Shown: positions 52,871-64,000 of the stretch, in pieces
Layout: each line of letters opens with the position of its first letter
Numbering within the stretch: the stretch's first letter is position 1
Assembly: GCF_035046485.1 (NCBI RefSeq)
Contig: NC_085137.1
Coordinates: 483,160,252 to 483,224,251 of the forward strand
Direction: 5' to 3'
Source of the DNA: Aedes albopictus
Lineage: Eukaryota > Arthropoda > Insecta > Diptera > Culicidae
Length of the DNA stretch: 64,000 bases
Notes under the pieces: model-generated
Seen by the model: the letters and a program-made list of their open reading frames with translations, nothing else
Databases searched by the model: none
What the model was told of the DNA's origin: nothing
Translations under genes and position numbers: made by a program

Positions 52871-55800
52871 CCTCTGCACTCCCCGTTGAAACTAGACCTA
52901 TGCGCCGCCGCGCCACGCCGCCGCCGCCGACACTTTTTAGCCCACGCCGACGTCACAGTGACTTCTGTGCAACCCTTACATACGCTGCCGTCACTGCTTT
53001 GTAACCATGTGTGTTGCTTGAGACGCCGACCGAGGCCAGACTACAAGTTCTGTTGATCTAACGTGTAAAAATCAACAATTATTGGATCCTAACGATCAAA
53101 ATGCAAACTAAAAATTTACGGTTCATCCAAGTAAATCTTCATCACGCAAAGGGAGCAACAGCTGTACTTTGCAAAAGATTTGCTGAGAGTAAACTGGATA
53201 TAGCTTTTATCCAGGAACCATGGACGAACAATTGTAGGATAATGGGAATCCATACAGATTCCACCAAATTAATATATAAAGTAGGGCAGTTACCACCAAG
53301 ATCTGCAATTTTAGTGAATGGGACTGTGAATGCAGTTCCAATTACACAATTTATTAATCGTGACATTGTTGCAATTATGATGGAAGTACCAACAATCCAC
53401 GGGAAAACGGAAATTTGTGTAGCTTCGGCATACTTTCCGGGAGATGTGGATGATGTACCCCCACCAGAAGTAGCAGCTTTTGTCTCTTATTGCAGAAAGC
53501 TAAATAAAGCTTTCATCATTGGTTGTGATGCAAATGCTCATCATACGATATGGGCTAGCACAGACATTAATAGTAGGGGAGAACACCTCTAAGATTTCAT
53601 TTCAAGAAATGAAATCGATTTATGTAACAGAGGCGATAAACCTACCTTTACAAATGCTATTAGGCAGGAAGTTTTGGATTTGACATTGTGTAGCCCTACA
53701 CTCTCGGAAAAAATCAAAAATTGGCATGTGTCAGATGAAATTTCTTTATCTGATCACAAGCATATACTGTTTGAATATGAGGCTGGCTGTCAACTCATAG
53801 AAACTACTAGAAATCCCAGGAAGACTAACTGGGAGATCTACACCTCAAAACTTTTATCGGGAATGGATAACTTAAATGCCATTCAAAATTCTCGTCATGG
53901 GCTTGAAGAAAGCGCTTCGACACTTTCGAGCATAATTAAACAGGCTTTTCATGACAGTTGTGCACCAAAGAAACGCTCTTCAAAGAGAGATGTTCCTTGG
54001 TGGAATAGTAACTTGCAAAAACTGCGACAGAAAACCCGGAAGTTATTTAACCGGGCTAAAAGAACACAACAGTGGGAACAATACAAAGAGTCCCTCACAA
54101 TTTATAACAGAGAAATTCGAAGATCGAAGAGGATAAATTGGAGGCACACATGTGAAAACATTGAAAGTACTCCGATTGTTGCTAGATTGCAAAAAGTCCT
54201 CGCTAAAGATCATTCTATAGGTCTTGGAACTCTAACAAAAGAAGATGGTTCTTTTACAAAGAGCTCCGAAGAAATCTTAGAAACAATGATGAAAACACAC
54301 TTTCCGTGTTCCATTGTTGCTTTCACTGAAGACCAGAATACATCTGTATCGCAAACTGAGGCCAATGAAACCAGGAGATATATTCATGAAGATGATGAAT
54401 CAACTGTGTTAGAAGGCACCAGGAGTGATGCATGCATTCTGGGCGATCAAATTATTACTGAACAAAAGGTTAAATGGGCAATTGATTCCTTTGAACCCTT
54501 CAAAGCGCCGGGTAGGGATGGAATTTTTCCTGTACTACTCCAGAAGGGTAAAGAAATCTTAACACCTATTTTAACCAGGTTGTTCCGATTAAGCTTATCA
54601 CTAAGCCATATCCCTACAGCTTGGAGAGAAGTGCGAGTCACTTTTATCCCAAAGGCAAATAAGAAGGATAAATCATCACCAAAATCCTTCAGACCCATAA
54701 GTTTATCATCCATTATGTTGAAAATAATGGAAAAAATACTAGGCGAGTATATCAAATCGTCATATTTAACAAAAAGCCCATTGAGCCAAAATCAATTTGC
54801 ATATCAAGAGGGCAAATCTTCAGTAACAGCACTTCATAAGCTGGTTACAAAATTGGAAAGATCCTTTGAAGCAAAGGAGATTTCACTTGCTACGTTTCTT
54901 GATATTGAAGGAGCGTTCGATAACACATCTTACGATTCAATGAGGAATGCTATGTCAAGAAGTGGTTTCGATAGATGCATTGTTGATTGGATTGGAGAAA
55001 TGTTATCAAAAAGAGAGATATCATCTAACCTTGGCAATTCATTTATTACCGTTAGAGCAGTAAAAGGGTGCCCACAAGGAGGCGTACTATCACCTCTATT
55101 GTGGTCTTTGATAGTTGATGATCTTCTAAAAAAACTGGAAGCACAGGGCTTCGAAATAATTGGCTTCGCTGATGACATAGTCATACTAGTTCGTGGTAAA
55201 TATGACAATGTTATCACTAACAGAATGCAAACTGCCTTAAATTTAGTCTCCTCGTGGTGCGATAAGGAAGGATTGAACATAAATCCTTCTAAAACCACGA
55301 TCGTACCATTTACACGACGGAGAAAAATAGCAATTACTAACTTAAAACTGAAAGGAACTCTTTTGGAACTTTCCAATACCGTCAAGTATCTTGGAGTTTA
55401 TCTTGACAGCAAACTAAATTGGAATTTACATCTTGAGCATGTAGTTGGTAAAGCTACAAGTGCTCTATGGATCAGTAAAAAGAGTTTTGGTAAAAAGTGG
55501 GGATTGAAACCGAAATGATCCACTGGATTTATTCGGCAATTGTGAGACCCAGAGTTACCTATGCGTCACTGGTCTGGTGGCCTAAAGCAAATGAAAGATT
55601 AGCACAGAAGAAACTGGAAAAACTTCAAAGATTAGCTACTCTTTCAATTACTGGTGCAATGCGAAGTACACCGTCTAAAGCGCTTGACACTTTACTTCAC
55701 CTACTTCCGCTGCATCAATTTGTTCAATCAGAAGCTGCAAAGAGTGCATTGAAGCTCAAAAGAACTACACAACTCTTTGATGGTGACCTGAGAGGGCATC

Positions 55801-56926
55801 TTAGTATTCTGAAAACAATTAGTATCGGCTCTCTCGTCGTAAATAATAGTGATTGAATGAGCAAAAGGTACAATTTTGAACGCTCTTTTGAAGTGATTAA
55901 TCCAGGGCGAAATCTGTGGACAAATGGTGGCCCAGAACTACACCCAGGATCAATCGTATTTTACACTGATGGTTCAAAATTGAACGATCAAGTAGGGGCA
56001 GGCGTGACTGGCCCCGGGATTAACATATCAATTCCTATGGGCAAGTGGCCTACAGTTTTTCAAGCTTAAGTCCAGGCGATTTTGGAATGCAGTAATATTT
56101 GCTTACGCAGAAACTACAGACATTCAACAATTTGCATGATGTCTGATAGCCAAGCAGCTCTAAATGCGTTGAAATCAGCAACATGCTCTTCTAAACTTGT
56201 ATGGGAGTGTATTCAGTCACTTCAACAGTTAGCTTGCCGTAATCAGGTGAAGCTATTTTGGGTTCCAGGGCACTGTGGAATTGAAGGAAATGAACAAGCC
56301 GATATGTTAGCAAGACTTGGATCGTCTCATCAATTCATAGGGCCTGAACCATTTTGTGGTGTGTCTGGTTGTTTTCTCAGAATGGAGTTTAAAGCATGGG
56401 AACATGAGAAAATAAAATCCAACTGGGAAAACACCACTATTGCGAGGCAGTCGAAACGTTTCATAAAGCCGGACGTTTCAAGTACTCGTAAAATTCTAGA
56501 ACTTTCTAAAAAAGATCTTAGTTCTTTTACTGGCCTTCTAAGAGGTCATTGTCCGAGCCGGTATCATCTGAAGCTAATTGGAAAACTTCAAGATGATGTA
56601 TGTCGCTTTTGCGGCATAGATACAGAAGACTCGGAGCGTTTGTTGTGCCGTTGCCCGGCAATTGCAGCTAAAAGAATTAGGTTCTTCGACAAGGGGCTGA
56701 TAGAACCCCTTGATGTCTGGAGAACAAACGCCAATGCGGTAGTACAGTTCATCCGAACTGTGGCACCGTGTTGGGATCATGCTTACAGTCAAGGTTTGAT
56801 TATTGCTAACTCCAATGGTGATACGTCAACTTGACATAGCTAAACTAAACTGGGGCATTTGTCACAATAGATCTAAAAACAGGTCGCAGTGACTTGTATA
56901 CCCAACAAGGAATTAAAAAAAAAAAT
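52871..56926 (+). pseudogene. LOA/I-group LINE pseudogene, nearly full-length second ORF
   Basis: The ORF starts at 53101. The endonuclease has FIQEPW (~53206) and GCDANAHHTIWAS (~53521-53559). A TAA at 53590-53592 interrupts it in frame. RT has LDIEGAFDN (~54901-54927), GCPQGGVLSPLLW (~55069-55107) and FADD at 55165-55176, all intact. A one-base shift occurs near 55490-55515, then in-frame TGA (55854-55856) and TAA (56067-56069). RNase H follows, with DSQAALNAL (~56144) and VPGHCGIEGNEQADMLARLG (~56261-56320). A Cys cluster CRFCGIDTEDSERLLCRC (~56599-56652) and the final stop at 56832-56834 close the ORF. A short 3' UTR ends in poly-A (56917-56926). No first ORF is recognised upstream; a GC-rich CGCCG run lies at 52902-52930. 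With four lesions the copy cannot make its protein. EN, RT and RNase H in this order suit the LOA clade, for example Lian of Aedes. Confidence 0.8.
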
Positions 56927-57500
56927 TGGTGGCGCGCCATACGCCATACGATTTTCATTTTTCGCGCCGGTGAACAAAATTGTGCATGATCAAAATTAAG
57001 TTAATATAAAGTTGAGATTAACAATTCTCACGATCACTATCACAAGAGTTTGACTGCAGTGCAATAGTTGATTTCTCATCATCGATTTTCCCGTCTGTAA
57101 ATATAATACGGTCATTAGCAAAAGAGAAAATTGATGATTCATATTCGGTTACTTTTGCAGTTATAGACGCCAGTCAAAACCATTTTCTAGCGGATTACAA
57201 TGAAATTATCAAAAAAAATAAACGTAGCGTATTTTGGAAATAATACTATTAAGATAATATCATTAAAAAATTAAAAACAGTTCATTCTAACAATTTGAAG
57301 TCTGGTCATTGGAACTTTGATCTGTCTGTATTTTGTCTTTCTTTTGTTTTAGACAAACTCTGCAGAAGACTCTTATTAACAACTTCTGAAGAAATTCAAA
57401 TGGAATTTCAGAGTGTCCGCTCAAGTACGAAACTCTTAAAGCTTTTTTTTTTCATTCTTCTCGTCACGGATTCCCATAGAAGGTTCTTCAGAGACTAGTC
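56927..57500. other. AT-rich DNA, no gene recognised
   Basis: It starts with a tandem CGCCATA (56936-56951). Nothing else is identifiable before the large array. Confidence 0.4.
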
Positions 57501-60500
57501 TGAGAGTTCCTTCAGGAATTCCTACAGGAGTTTCTTTGGGAACTTGTTAAGGAGTTTCCTCAAAGATTCCTCCAGGAGATCCTTCAAAAATTCCTCTATA
57601 ACTCCAACAAGGGATTTCTGTAGGCATCGCTCAGGGGAATCCTTCAGCGATCACTCCGTGAGTTTCATCAAGGGTTCCTACAGGAACTCCTTCTAGCATC
57701 CCTCCTGTAATTTCTTCAAGAATCGCTCCTGAAACTCCTTCGGGGATTCCTCTTGAAATTACTTCGGGATGCCTCCTGAATTTTTATCGGAGATTCTTAC
57801 AGGAGGTCTTTCAAGGATTGCTCTAGAAGTTCCTTCGGTTATCTCTCCAGGAGTTCGTTCAGGGATCTCCCTAATAGCTCCTGGAGGATGCAGAGATACC
57901 TCCAGGTATTCTTTAGGAATTCCTTCAGAAGATCCCTAAGCTATTTCAATGGGAGTTCCCTCAGGTATTCTTCCAGGTGCCTCTTCAGAGATTCTTTTAG
58001 GAGGATTCATAAATACCTCTTGGATATCCATCAAGAATTCTGTAAAAAAAATATTCTTGAATTCCTGCAGCAGGTCCTTAGTAATTAGTCTAGGGATTCT
58101 TTTGGAAGTTTCTTTAGAAATTCCTACAGGAGTTTTTGGAGGGATTCCTATAGAGGAGTTCCTTCTAAGATTCCTTCAAGATATCCTTAGGGGATTCCTC
58201 GAGAAGTTCCTTTAGAGATTCTTCCAGAAGTTCTTCCAGGGATCGATCCTGGAGTCCTTTCAGATTGTAGATTGAGGTTAAGATTGTTCTAGGAGGACTC
58301 ATGAATACCTCCAGGAGATTCATCAGGAATTTATCCAGAAGCTCATTCATTGTACAGGAGTTTCTTCAGTCTCGTAAAAGTTCCTTCAATAATTACCTTA
58401 GGATTATAATCAGGCATATCTCCAGGATATTCTTGAGGGATCTTTCATGGAGTTGCTACAAGTATGCATCCAGGATTTCCTTTAGGAACTCGTACAGGAA
58501 CTCTTTAGGGGATATCTCCCGAAAATCCTTCCCCTTACCCGGAATGATTCCCTTTGGCAGATTCCGCTGAAACCTGGAAATCCATCGGAGATTCCTACCG
58601 GAATTCCATCTGGAATTCATGCAGGGATTTCTCCTGTAATTTCTAAGGAGATTCCTCCTGGACTTTCTTCGAGGATTCCGATATTCCTTCGGGGATTCCT
58701 ACTGGAATTCTTTCGGGGATTCTAACTAGATTTTCTTTCAGGGTTTCCTCCTGGAATTCCCTTGGTGATTCCTATTAGAATTCCTTCGGAGATTCTTCCT
58801 GGAATTCATTTAGGGATTCTTTCTGGATTACCTTCGAGGACTCCTCCTGGAATTCTTTCGGAAATTACTTCTGAAATTCGTTCGTAGATTCCTCCTAGAA
58901 TTCGTTCTGAAATTTCCCCTGGAATACTTTTAGGGATTCTTCCAGGTATTCCTTCAGAGATTTCCCCAGGACTTTCTTCATGGATTCTTTCGGGAAATTC
59001 TCCTGATATTCTTTCGTGGATTTCCCATGAAATTCCTTCGGGTTACCTGCTGGAATTTCTTTGATGATTCCCTCTTAGAATTTCTTTGGAAATTCATCCT
59101 GGATTTCCTTCAGGCATTCCTTAAGAAATTGCTCTAGGAATTCTCCTGGAATTCCTTCGGGGTTTCCTTCTGGAATTCCTTTGAGGATCCTCCTAAAATT
59201 CCTTCGGAGATTTCTCCTGCAATTTCTTCAGGGAATCCTTCTGGGCTTCCTTCGAAAATTGCTTTTGAAATTTCTCCGGGGATTCCTCCTGATTTTTTAC
59301 GGGAATTCCTCCTGAAATTTCGGAGATTCCTCTTGGATTTTCTCCTAGATTTCCTTCGGAGTTTCCTCTTGGAGTTTCTTTGGTGATTCCTCTTCGAATT
59401 TCTTCAGAGATTCCTCATAGAATTTCTTCGGAAATTCCTTATGGAATTCGTCAGAGGATTTCTTCCAGAATTACTTCGGGCTTCCCATCTGGAATTCCTC
59501 CAATGATTCCTCCTAAAATTCCTTCGTTGATTTCTTGCGGAATTCTTTCGGTGATTCTTCTGAATATGTTTTGTTGATTCCTCCAAGAATTCCTTTGAGC
59601 AATCATTCTCGAATTCTCTTGAAAACTCCCACTGGAATTCTTTTCGGGATTTCTGGAAATTCTTTGTGTATTACTCTGGGTTTCCTTTGAGATTTGTGCT
59701 GGAATGCCTTTGGGGATTTCCTCTTGGATTTTTTGCAGGGATTTCTCCTAGAAATATTTCAGGGGTTCTCAATGGAATTCCTACGAGGATTCCACCTGGA
59801 TCTACCTCGGGCATTTCTCCTAAAATGGCTTCGGCGATTCTTACTAAAATTCCTTCGGGGATTCCTCTTGAAATTCATCCAGGGGTTTCTCATGGAATTC
59901 CTGCATGGATTTCTTCTGGAGTTTCTTTGAGGATTTTTCCTGGATATGTTTTGATGGATCCTCCTAGAAATCCTTTGTAGATTACTTCTCGATTTCTTTG
60001 GATAATTCTTTCTGGAATTCCTTTGGAGATTCCTCCTGGGCTTCCTTCATGGATTATTCCTGATTTTTTTTTCCTCTTAATATTCCGTCGAAGATTTCTC
60101 CTGGAATTCCTTCAGAGTTTCCACTTGGAATTCCCTTGGTGATTCTTCTTCAAACTCCTTCGGAGATCCCTCCTGAAATTCCTTCAAAAATTCCTCATGG
60201 AATTCCTCCAGGGGGATTTCCTTCTTGATTTTTTAGCGGTAATTTCTCCTAGAATTCCCTCAAAAAATCCTCCTGGAATTCGGGGATTCTTCATAGAGAT
60301 CAATCTGGGATTTCTTCTTGAATTGCTTCGGGGATTCCTACTAGACGTCCTATGGGGATTCATCTCAAAATTCGTTTGGAGTTTCCCAAGAAACAGAAGT
60401 ACCTGAATAACAGTTTCTTAAGCTAAAGTTTGCTTAAGAGTGGTTTGTTCCACTCTTATACAGCAAAAATGTTTGTTGGGTTGCCCTTGAAAAACCTTTG

Positions 60501-61320
60501 AGGGAGATTCCTCCCGGAATTCCTTTGGTGATTCATTCTAGAATTCTTCCGGGGATTCCTTTTGGAATTCCTTCGGAGATTCCTCGTAGAGTTCCTTCGG
60601 GGATTGCTCCTGGAATTTCTTCGTGGATTTCTCCAGGAGTTCCTTCGAGGTTACTTTCTGGACTTTCTTCGAGGATTCCTCATGAATTTCCTTCGGGGAT
60701 TCCTCTTGATATTCCGTCGGGGATTTCTATTGAAATTTCTTCGAGATTTCCTCTTGGAATTCCTTTGGTGATTCCTCTTTGAACTTCTTCGGAGATTCCT
60801 CCTGAAATTCCTTCGGGATTCTTCACGGAATTCCTACGGGAATTCCTCATCGAATACCACCGGGTATTCTTCCTAGAATTCCTTCGGGGTTTCTTCCTGG
60901 AGTTCCTTTGAAAATTCCTTCGGAGGTTTATCATGGCGGGTTCTTCCTTCGAGGATTGCTCCTGAAATTCCTTCGGTGATAACTCCTGATATTCCGTCGA
61001 GGATTCCTCCTGAACTTACCTCTTGGAATTCCTTCGGAGATACTTTCTAGAATTCCTTTGCGGATTCCCGCTGGATTTTTTTCAGTAGTTCCTCGTGGAA
61101 TTGTTTCAGGAATTCTTCCTAAAATTCTCTCAAGCATTTCTCCTGGAATTCCATCAGAGATTCTTCCTGGATATTTTTCGTCGATTCCTTCTCGAAATCC
61201 TTACGGGGTTCCTTCTTGAATTCCTTCAGAAATTCCCACTGGAATTCGGGGATTCCTGCTGTAATTCCCATGGGATCCCTACTTGAATTATTTAGTGTAA
61301 TCCTCCTGGATTTCCTTCTG
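57500..61320. repeat. Largest 24-bp array, pyrimidine orientation
   Basis: About 3.8 kb of GGAATTCCTTCGG + GGATTCCTCCT units with a clear ~24-bp register, best preserved at 58600-60370 and 60500-61280. GAATTC palindromes appear in most units. The 8-codon period produces apparent EFLRGFLL or IPSGIPPG proteins in different frames, none of them genes. It is oriented opposite to the blocks at 9540-13741 and 41450-43500. Confidence 0.85.
60394..60495. other. Non-repeat island with a CTTAAGAGTGG hairpin
   Basis: It interrupts the 24-bp array. GCTTAAGAGTGG / CCACTCTTATA form a short hairpin around TTTGTT. It may be a tiny MITE or array-unrelated spacer. Confidence 0.35.
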
Positions 61321-61510
61321 GATTTAATTTATTCTATTTTTGTGTAGTCTACAAAAGTTTGAGTCTCGCGCGAGGTGACAGGTGTAAATGACTTTTTTGT
61401 ATTTATTTATCTGATTTTTCATGATCACTAGTAATGCTTGCAAACATCTGTAGTTGAGAGCATCAGTGTTTTAAAATTTATGTTTTTGCTGTATAGTGGC
61501 AAATTATAAT

Positions 61511-61774
61511 AGTTATTTATGTAACGAGTTGCAAAAAGTTGATTTTTTCAGCACGAGTCGTACATTTATCCAACGAGGCTTGCCGAGTTGGATAAATACG
61601 AAGAGTGCTGAAAAAAATCGAGTTTTGCAACGAGTTCCATACTAGTTATTTATGTAACGAGTTGCAAAAAGTTGATTTTTTCAGCACGAGTCGTACATTT
61701 ATCCAACGAGGCTTGCCGAGTTAGATAAATACGAAGTGTGCTGAAAAAATCGAGTTTTGCAACGAGTTCCATAC
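61511..61774. repeat. Two tandem 133-bp hairpins
   Basis: The unit starting AGTTATTTATGTAACGAGTT occurs at 61511 and again at 61644. Each is itself a near-perfect hairpin (CGAGTTGCAAAA at the left; TTTTGCAACGAG at the right) around GAGGCTTGCCGAG. Probably a tandem insertion of a hairpin MITE. Confidence 0.8.
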
Positions 61775-61775
61775 A

Positions 61776-62203
61776 AAATTTTATGCAATGATTTTTTTCA
61801 TAATGCAATTCATTTGAGTTGCATAATGTTCATAATGCAACTCAAATGAGTTGCATTATGAACATTATACAACTATTTTTCATTATGCAACTCATTTCAG
61901 TTGCATAATGAACCGGTACGGAAAAGTAGGTCATTATGATACTGAAATGGGTAGTATTAAATAGAAATTATGATACTGAATTGCATAAAAAATTGTATGC
62001 AATGATTTTTTTCATTACACAACTCATTTGAGTTGCATAATGTTCATAATGCAACCCAAATGAGTTGCATTATGAACATTATGCAACTATTTTTCATTAT
62101 GCATCTCATTGCAGTTGCATAATGAACCAGTTCGGAAAAATTGGCCATTATGATACCGAAATGAGTCCTATAAAATGGATATTATGATACTGAATTGCAT
62201 AAG
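61776..62203. repeat. Two tandem ~212-bp palindrome-rich units
   Basis: Each unit runs from TATGCAATGATTTTTTTCAT through the palindrome GTTGCATTATGAACATTATG and GAACCGGT/GAACCAGT to ATTATGATACTGAATTGCAT. The same module is present once, in reverse orientation, within the foldback MITE at 38499-39360 (about 38645-38870). Confidence 0.8.
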
Positions 62204-62309
62204 GTTGTTTATACCTGTGAAAGTAATCAGACCGTATCAAGTTTGCAAATCTGATTACATTATTTTAGATATATCGTCTAGCTCAAACCTTTGTAGGAGT
62301 ATGTGGCGG

Positions 62310-62333
62310 AACCATCATCATCATCATCATCAT
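62310..62333. repeat. (ATC)n microsatellite
   Basis: Seven to eight ATC units, also read as a short His run on the plus strand. No coding evidence. Confidence 0.8.
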
Positions 62334-62349
62334 TTCCTCGAAAATTTTA

Positions 62350-62560
62350 ATAACTGATTTCTGCAGAAATTTCTGAAGAGATCTCTCTAATAGATATTTA
62401 TTGAACCACCAGAGATTCCTTCAGGATTTCATACAGTAGTTCCTGAAGAGATTAGTCCAGAAGTTTCTTCATGGATACCTCCAGGAGTTTCTTCAATGCT
62501 TCTCCAGAAATTCCTTCTCGAATTCCTCTTTGAAATCATTCGGGGATTCCTTAGTGTAAA
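62350..62560. repeat. Short tail block of the 24-bp array family
   Basis: CCTTCAGGATTTC / GTTCCTGAAGAGATT words return briefly before unique DNA begins. Confidence 0.5.
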
Positions 62561-62574
62561 TAATGCGACCGCCA

Positions 62575-64000
62575 CACAAAATTAAGTCGGCGCACAGGTC
62601 TAGTTGAAACTATTTTTGCTTCGACTACCTCTTTTTGGCAACTCTCATATTTATACTTCTGGGGACCACCACAATGATCGTTTATCTAATGTTCCAAATG
62701 AACAACTCTTCCCTTTCTTTGAGAAAATCTAAATCTATTCGAGTGATAGTAATGTGACTTCCAAGGCGTGTTTCCTGTCACCCGCCTACGTTCCCAAAGA
62801 AGATATGGATTCCCATTTGGGCTGCACCGCCAGAAAAAAAGGTCAACCAACCGAAATTCGGCGAAAGGAAACTCCCGTATCGAATTGTACCATCTTTCTT
62901 CAACCACCCACTACAAATGCGTCAGAGCTCGGTGACCAGGTCAATCAGCGATCGCCGCGCTCACTCCTGGCTGGATCGCACCCCAGCCAGCACCAACAAC
63001 GCCTTGGATCATCCTCTTTTCCTCGACCAGTCAGTCGGTCGACCATCCGCAGAAATAAATTTCAATTTATCATCCGCAGAGCAGAGAGTCATTTTGGCAA
63101 ACTCTCTCGCTGCATGTACGTTTATCCTGGCCCCTACCTGGGGGCTTGGGGCTCGACGCCGTGGGGAATCTTGACGCGCCACAGGAAAAGAGTGGGTCAG
63201 TCGGGAATTAAGTCATTGCCAGTCAGTCAGCCAGTCAGCCGGCCAACCAGGCTCGAGTGCAGAGCATGTAATTTTTCTTTCTCTTAACTCAATTGGCACC
63301 GCCGCGGTGCACGCGACTTCATAGATTGGACGATCGATTTGGCGGTGGCGGCGTGGTAAGTCGGCATTCGAACTCAAACGCCCGTTCATTTGGGGAGCGA
63401 TTGACGACGGCCTGTTGCCGCCTCTACGCGGAGGGGACCGCTCTTCGGGTGAGAAAGATGCCGTCCGAATTTAAGATCGGTAATCGCTGTTGTGAGGATC
63501 CCCCGCTGGCTGCTGGGAAAATGGAAATAATTGCATCAAAGTTTTCTAATTGGCTAATGCAGCGCCATAATTTGAGTGGTCTCTGTGCACCATAGGGGGA
63601 CAAGTAGGTGCGATACTTTTAATTGGTTTCACTTTCGATGCGTGGAGAAACTTTCCTCATAGACCTGTTTTTTTAACTGCGCAGGATTGAATGTTCACTT
63701 GGAAATTTATGAACAATATGTGTTCTGAAATGCACAGTAAAAAATGTACACTGGAACCTCCAATTAAATAATGAGCCGGGAATCATCCGGTATCAGGTAT
63801 CAGAAGGCCGGCTCCAGAGGCACGTTATCCTCCATTTGGGACATTTGTGCCATCGCCAAAATAATAGCCTATTTCATCATCTGCCTGAGGGAAAAGGAAG
63901 GAAATAAGGATAGGGATGGGGATAAGGACAGGTAGGGAAATAGGAAAAGTACCCTGGAAGAGGATACTAACGCATAAGCGTACCACAATGGGTTCAAACA
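62575..64000. other. Unique GC-richer DNA, no gene recognised
   Basis: The segment 62750-63600 has long open frames on both strands and a GC-rich, CAGTCAGCC-repeated patch (63195-63250). I recognise no domain and no clear splice or promoter structure. At 62588-62605 the complement of AACTAGACCTGTGCGCCG matches a word at 52889-52907, which suggests a shared element end. Confidence 0.3.

Noticed and set aside
59380..60934. Leu/Phe/Glu- or Ile/Pro-rich repeat proteins
   Set aside because: They follow the 24-bp array in several frames at once and vanish where the array stops, so they are by-products.
62754..63595. Long plus-strand frames of 177 and 100 residues
   Set aside because: They lie in GC-richer unique DNA but have no recognisable domain, and other frames are open too. 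Left as unassigned DNA.

Overview
The window looks like euchromatic-type DNA of a culicine mosquito, most probably Aedes. The evidence is a Feilai-type tRNA-derived SINE at 822-1068, several other tRNA-derived SINEs, an AT-rich background, and very dense non-LTR, Penelope-like, foldback and MITE insertions nested in one another. I see no bacterial operons, CRISPR array, rRNA or convincing functional tRNA. Almost everything that can be named is a mobile element or a degenerate tandem array. The only well-supported candidate host gene is a small intronless secreted-protein gene at 52092-52403 on the minus strand, which has a TATA box, a signal peptide and a polyadenylation signal.

Layout, left to right. 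0-9.2 kb: a Feilai SINE, a 442-bp TA-flanked foldback MITE (1600-2041), and a ~7.1-kb composite foldback (2042-9132). The composite has tandem subterminal units, a 1.9-kb satellite core with a 31-bp period, a second 3-kb foldback nested inside it (5599-8599), and a 246-bp MITE inside that one (7641-7886). 9.5-17.7 kb: a degenerate purine-rich array of about 24-bp period, interrupted at 13751-17354 by a structurally complete Penelope-like element. That element has a 992-codon RT plus GIY-YIG ORF, identical 164-bp pseudo-LTRs, and a hammerhead-like fold in each pseudo-LTR. 17.7-23 kb: unique DNA, then a decayed non-LTR retrotransposon with a recognisable 3' end. 23.3-27.7 kb: a TTAA-flanked 93-bp MITE beside a 3.7-kb element with ~250-bp inverted termini, which carries a further foldback.

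27.7-39.4 kb: mostly unique DNA with a pure 9-bp minisatellite (29484-30067), an 8-bp-TSD foldback MITE (31532-32245), a 5'-truncated LINE copy with a 12-bp TSD (32270-32582), and two copies of a Foldback-like element. The second copy (34350-36189, 9-bp TSD) is inserted in opposite orientation inside the first (33100-37262). A further TAG-terminated foldback lies at 38499-39360. 39.4-44.4 kb: a 4.9-kb sequence bounded by hAT-type termini and an 8-bp TSD, filled with the 24-bp array and SINE pieces. 44.4-48.6 kb: more array and a 678-bp SINE-like insertion flanked by a 22-bp duplication. 48.6-57 kb: an RTE-like LINE pseudogene broken by a 632-bp foldback MITE, the small secreted gene, and a nearly full-length LOA/I-group LINE pseudogene. 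57.5-61.3 kb: the largest block of the 24-bp array. 61.5-62.2 kb: tandem hairpins. 62.6-64 kb: unique DNA.

No pathway can be read from this window. Its story is the order of insertion events, several of which are dated relative to each other by target-site duplications and by paralogous empty sites inside the window.
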